This document shows, one piece after another, positions 61,781-64,000 of a DNA stretch of 64,000 nt. Within the stretch, counting starts at the first letter, position 1; every line of letters begins with the position of its first letter. The position numbers were made by a program, and so were the translations under genes. Source of the DNA: Bradyrhizobium viridifuturi (lineage in GTDB: Bacteria; Pseudomonadota; Alphaproteobacteria; Rhizobiales; Xanthobacteraceae); contig NZ_LGTB01000031.1 of assembly GCF_001238275.1 (NCBI RefSeq), positions 1-64,000 of the forward strand, given 5' to 3'. Under the pieces are notes generated by a model. That model was given only the letters and a program-made list of their open reading frames with translations. It was not told the DNA's origin and searched no databases.

Positions 61781-62521
61781 TCAGACCAGGCCGCCATTGG
61801 CGCGCAGGGTCTGGCCGTTGATCCAGGAGCCGTCGGGACCGGCGAGGAACGACACGGCGGAGGCGATGTCGTCGGGCGTGCCGAGCCGCTCCAGCGGGAC
61901 CATCTTGGCGAAGCGCTCGATCAGTTCGTCCGACTTGCCGTTGAGGAACAGATCGGTCGCGGTCGGGCCCGGCGCGACCGCATTCACGGTGATGCCGCGG
62001 CCGCGCAACTCCTTCGACAGGATCGCGGTCAAGGATTCGATCGCGGACTTGGTCGCGACATAGATGCCGTAGCTCTCGAGCCTGGTGCCGACCACGCTGG
62101 TCGAGAAGTTGACGATGCGTCCGCCGTTGCGCAGCCGGCGCGCCGCCTCGCGCATGGTGTTGAAGCAGCCCTTCAGATTGACCGCGACCTGCTGGTCGAA
62201 GGTCGCATCGTCGCTGTCGGCGATCCTGCCGAGCTTCATGATGCCGGCATTGTTGACCAGCACGTCGACGCCGCCGAACGCCGCTTCCGCCGCGTCGAAC
62301 ATGCCGCGCACCGCGTTGGCATCGCTGACATCGGCCTTCGCGGTCAGCGCCCGGCCGCCGGCGGCCTCGATCCGGTCGACCACCGCCTGGGCCGGCCTGG
62401 CATCGCCGGAATAGTTGATGACGACGGTGAAGCCGTCCCTGGCGAGGCGCTCGGCAACCGCCGCGCCGATCCCGCGCGAGGCGCCCGTCACCAGAGCTAC
62501 CTTGTTGGTTTGGTTGGTCAT
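61781..62521 (-). CDS. Short-chain dehydrogenase/reductase (SDR)
   Basis: A classical SDR of 246 residues. ALVTGASRGIGAAVAE is the cofactor site, NNAGIMKLG the NAG motif, FSTSVVGTRLESYGIYVATKSA carries the catalytic S and YxxxK (YVATK), and VAPGPTATDLF the C-terminal turn. MTNQTNKVAL sets the start. It is divergent from a LysR gene with 121 bases between, the usual regulator-target arrangement, and precedes another SDR gene. Confidence 0.9.
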   Translation of the reverse strand: MTNQTNKVALVTGASRGIGAAVAERLARDGFTVVINYSGDARPAQAVVDRIEAAGGRALTAKADVSDANAVRGMFDAAEAAFGGVDVLVNNAGIMKLGRIADSDDATFDQQVAVNLKGCFNTMREAARRLRNGGRIVNFSTSVVGTRLESYGIYVATKSAIESLTAILSKELRGRGITVNAVAPGPTATDLFLNGKSDELIERFAKMVPLERLGTPDDIASAVSFLAGPDGSWINGQTLRANGGLV

Positions 62522-62642
62522 TTTCGCTCTCCCATCAGTTGTGCGGCCGGGGGCCGCGCTCGATGGGAGGACGCTACGCCTTGGCATTGGCCGGATAATC
62601 GTGCATCTTTTGGCATCACTATTCGGCATTATCGGACAATAG

Positions 62643-63530
62643 ATGGACCGCTTCGATGCGATGCGTGTGTTCACCCGGGTGGTCGAGCGGCGCAGCTTTT
62701 CGCTGGCTGCCGACGATCTCGGGCTGCCGCGCTCGACGGTGACGGACGCGGTAAAAGGGCTGGAAGCGCGGCTCGGCGTGCGGCTGCTGGAGCGCACCAC
62801 GCGCACGGTGCGCCCGACGCTCGACGGCGAGGCGCATTACCGCCGCTGCCTTTCGCTGATCGCCGATCTCGAGGACGCCGAGGGTGCGTTCGGCGGCGCG
62901 CGGCCGAAGGGGCTGCTTCGCCTCGAGGTGCAGGGCACGCTGGCGCGACACTTCCTGCTGCCGAACCTGCCGGGCTTCTTTGCGGAATATCCCGATATCG
63001 AGATCAACATGAGCGAGAGCGACCGCTTCATCGATCTGATCCGCGAAGGCGTCGACTGCGTGCTGCGCTTCGGCAAGCTGCCCGACAGCGACATGATCGC
63101 GCGGCAAGTCACGATGCTGGAGCGGCTGACCTGCGCCACGCCGGACTATTTCGCGCGCTTCGGTGTGCCGACCGATCCGTTCGCGCTCGACGGCCATCGC
63201 ATGATCGGCATCCGCTCGCTGACGACGGGACGTTTGCGGCCGATGGAGTTCGTGATCGACGGCGCCGTGAAGCAATTTCCGCTGCCCGCGCCGATGTCGG
63301 TGACCGGCCCCGAGAGTTATCTGGCGAGCGCCAAGCTCGGCCTCGGCCTCGTGCAGGTGCCGCGCTTCCACGCCGAAGCCGATCTCGCCAGCGGCACGCT
63401 GGTGGCGGTGCTGCAGCGATGGCTGCCGCCAATGGTGCCGGTCAACCTGCTCTATCCGCGCAACCGCCAGCTCTCGCCGCGCGTGCGCGTGTTCATCGAC
63501 TATGTGATGCGGGTGTTCGCGCGCAGTTGA
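62643..63530 (+). CDS. LysR-family transcriptional regulator
   Basis: A 295-residue LysR regulator. The winged helix is MDRFDAMRVFTRVVERRSFSLAADDLGLPRSTVTDAVKGLEARLGVRLLERTTR, and the effector domain includes FAEYPDIEINMSESDRFIDLIREGVDCVLRFG and ESYLASAKLGLGLVQVP. It is divergent from two SDR genes and probably regulates them. The gap holds three TGGCAT/CGGCAT direct repeats but no clear palindrome. The inducer is unknown. Confidence 0.92.
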   Translation: MDRFDAMRVFTRVVERRSFSLAADDLGLPRSTVTDAVKGLEARLGVRLLERTTRTVRPTLDGEAHYRRCLSLIADLEDAEGAFGGARPKGLLRLEVQGTLARHFLLPNLPGFFAEYPDIEINMSESDRFIDLIREGVDCVLRFGKLPDSDMIARQVTMLERLTCATPDYFARFGVPTDPFALDGHRMIGIRSLTTGRLRPMEFVIDGAVKQFPLPAPMSVTGPESYLASAKLGLGLVQVPRFHAEADLASGTLVAVLQRWLPPMVPVNLLYPRNRQLSPRVRVFIDYVMRVFARS

Positions 63531-63593
63531 TCGAACGCCGGAACCACAGCTAACCCTCCAACGTTATCTCGCAGACACCGGAGGGATAAAGTG

Positions 63594-63800
63594 ATGCGGA
63601 CGTTTTTCGGAATGATTCTGGGCGCGCTGCTGCTGGTATGCGGCGTCTATGTCGCCGATTCGATGCGAACGTCGAGCGTGGCCAATGGCGAGGTCGCGCA
63701 GGACACGCGCACCATCGTCAATTGGGACGTTGCCGCGCATGACTGGAACCTGCTGAAGACCCGCACCCGCGAGCAATGGGACAAGATCGCGTCCAAGTAA
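63594..63800 (+). CDS. Small membrane-anchored hypothetical protein
   Basis: A 68-residue protein with one N-terminal hydrophobic segment (FFGMILGALLLVCGVYVAD) and a polar periplasmic tail with two tryptophans (TIVNWDVAAHDWNLLKTRTREQWDKI). GGAGGG lies 10 bases before the ATG; a GTG directly before it is also in frame. Similar small proteins are common in Bradyrhizobium; the function is unknown. Confidence 0.7.
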   Translation: MRTFFGMILGALLLVCGVYVADSMRTSSVANGEVAQDTRTIVNWDVAAHDWNLLKTRTREQWDKIASK

Positions 63801-63810
63801 CGATCGACGT

Positions 63811-64000
63811 TCACAATCCGATCGCGGACGCGGCCAAGGCCGCGCCGAACCCGGCGCCCAACGCGGCCCATTCTCGCGCAGTGATCGCCATGGTCACGAG
63901 CGCGACCATGGTGCCGACAAGGCCTGCCAGCCCGCCCGACAGGCAGCCACCGACAATGAATGCGATGAACAGATTGCCGGGCGCAAGACGGAGAAACCGG
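63811..64000 (-). CDS. Membrane protein, partial (N-terminus outside window)
   Basis: An open minus-strand frame enters from beyond position 64000 and stops at 63811. The 63 visible residues are hydrophobic and glycine/alanine-rich: NLFIAFIVGGCLSGGLAGLVGTMV, then VALVTMAITAREWAALGAGFGAALAASAIGL. Two membrane helices are likely. The coding bias (G/C third positions) supports a real gene. Its family cannot be named from this fragment. Confidence 0.6.
   Translation of the reverse strand, partial: RFLRLAPGNLFIAFIVGGCLSGGLAGLVGTMVALVTMAITAREWAALGAGFGAALAASAIGL

Noticed and set aside
62560..62600. ECF42-type promoter in the SDR/LysR gap
   Set aside because: GACG followed by 17 bases is present on the plus strand, but the -35 position reads ATCCGG on the coding strand, too far from TGTCGG.

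Overview
The window looks like chromosomal DNA of a Bradyrhizobium-type alphaproteobacterium (Nitrobacteraceae). The signs are high GC, the gene content (class I and II aldolases beside tkt-gap-pgk, ruvCAB with yebC and ybgC, zapA-6S RNA-fau), many TetR/LysR-controlled accessory enzymes, and several families of short palindromic repeats typical of that lineage. There is no phage, insertion sequence, CRISPR array or tRNA that I can support; most of it is core and soft-core chromosome.

Layout. 0-3.6 kb: Tat-exported HAD hydrolase, serine acetyltransferase, DUF2852 membrane protein and a TetR regulator. 3.7-8.5 kb: minus-strand genes for DHFR-like, YCII/DGPF, serine hydrolase, SnoaL-like and GST proteins. 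8.9-10.6 kb: a triple-PAS soluble chemoreceptor. 10.7-14.5 kb: an SDR, cobC-like, cobS, cobT and an exported ClpP-like protein. 14.7-18.3 kb: DoxX-SRPBCC-VOC operon and a DGPF-ECF42 sigma factor operon. 18.4-25 kb: hydroxyacid reductase, ArsR-AHSA1 pair, DHFR-like, TetR/GST, TolA-like and ybgC. 25-29.3 kb: phosphoesterase, ruvB-ruvA-ruvC, yebC. 29.5-33 kb: two related cytosolic chemoreceptors. 33-36 kb: ymdB, fau, 6S RNA, zapA, DUF4164. 36-44.7 kb: tkt, gap, pgk, class II fba, class I fba, thiE, Sel1 protein. 45-51.4 kb: suhB, AAA ATPase, RND pump. 52-54 kb: MotA/TolQ-like plus MotB/OmpA-like pair. 54-64 kb: AKR/LysR, PilZ, acyl-CoA synthetase, pseudo-protease, esterase, two SDRs, LysR and small membrane proteins.

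The most interesting signal is regulatory. A motif TGTCGG-N17-CGTC sits 28-70 bases upstream of the start codon of six minus-strand transcription units between 5.8 and 21.7 kb: YCII, SnoaL-serine hydrolase, GST, DoxX-SRPBCC-VOC, DGPF-ECF42, and DHFR-like. Four copies are exact and two differ by one base. One copy drives the ECF42 sigma factor itself. The motif resembles the promoter reported for ECF42 sigma factors, so this appears to be a local, autoregulated ECF42 regulon of small detoxification-type proteins.

A second signal is technical or evolutionary. Six genes (a small exported protein, a chemoreceptor, thiE, a Sel1 protein, the RND pump and a LysR regulator) are each broken by the apparent loss of one G or C, mostly in a CGGC context. 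Adding one base back restores a full canonical protein each time, which suggests systematic consensus error rather than true decay.
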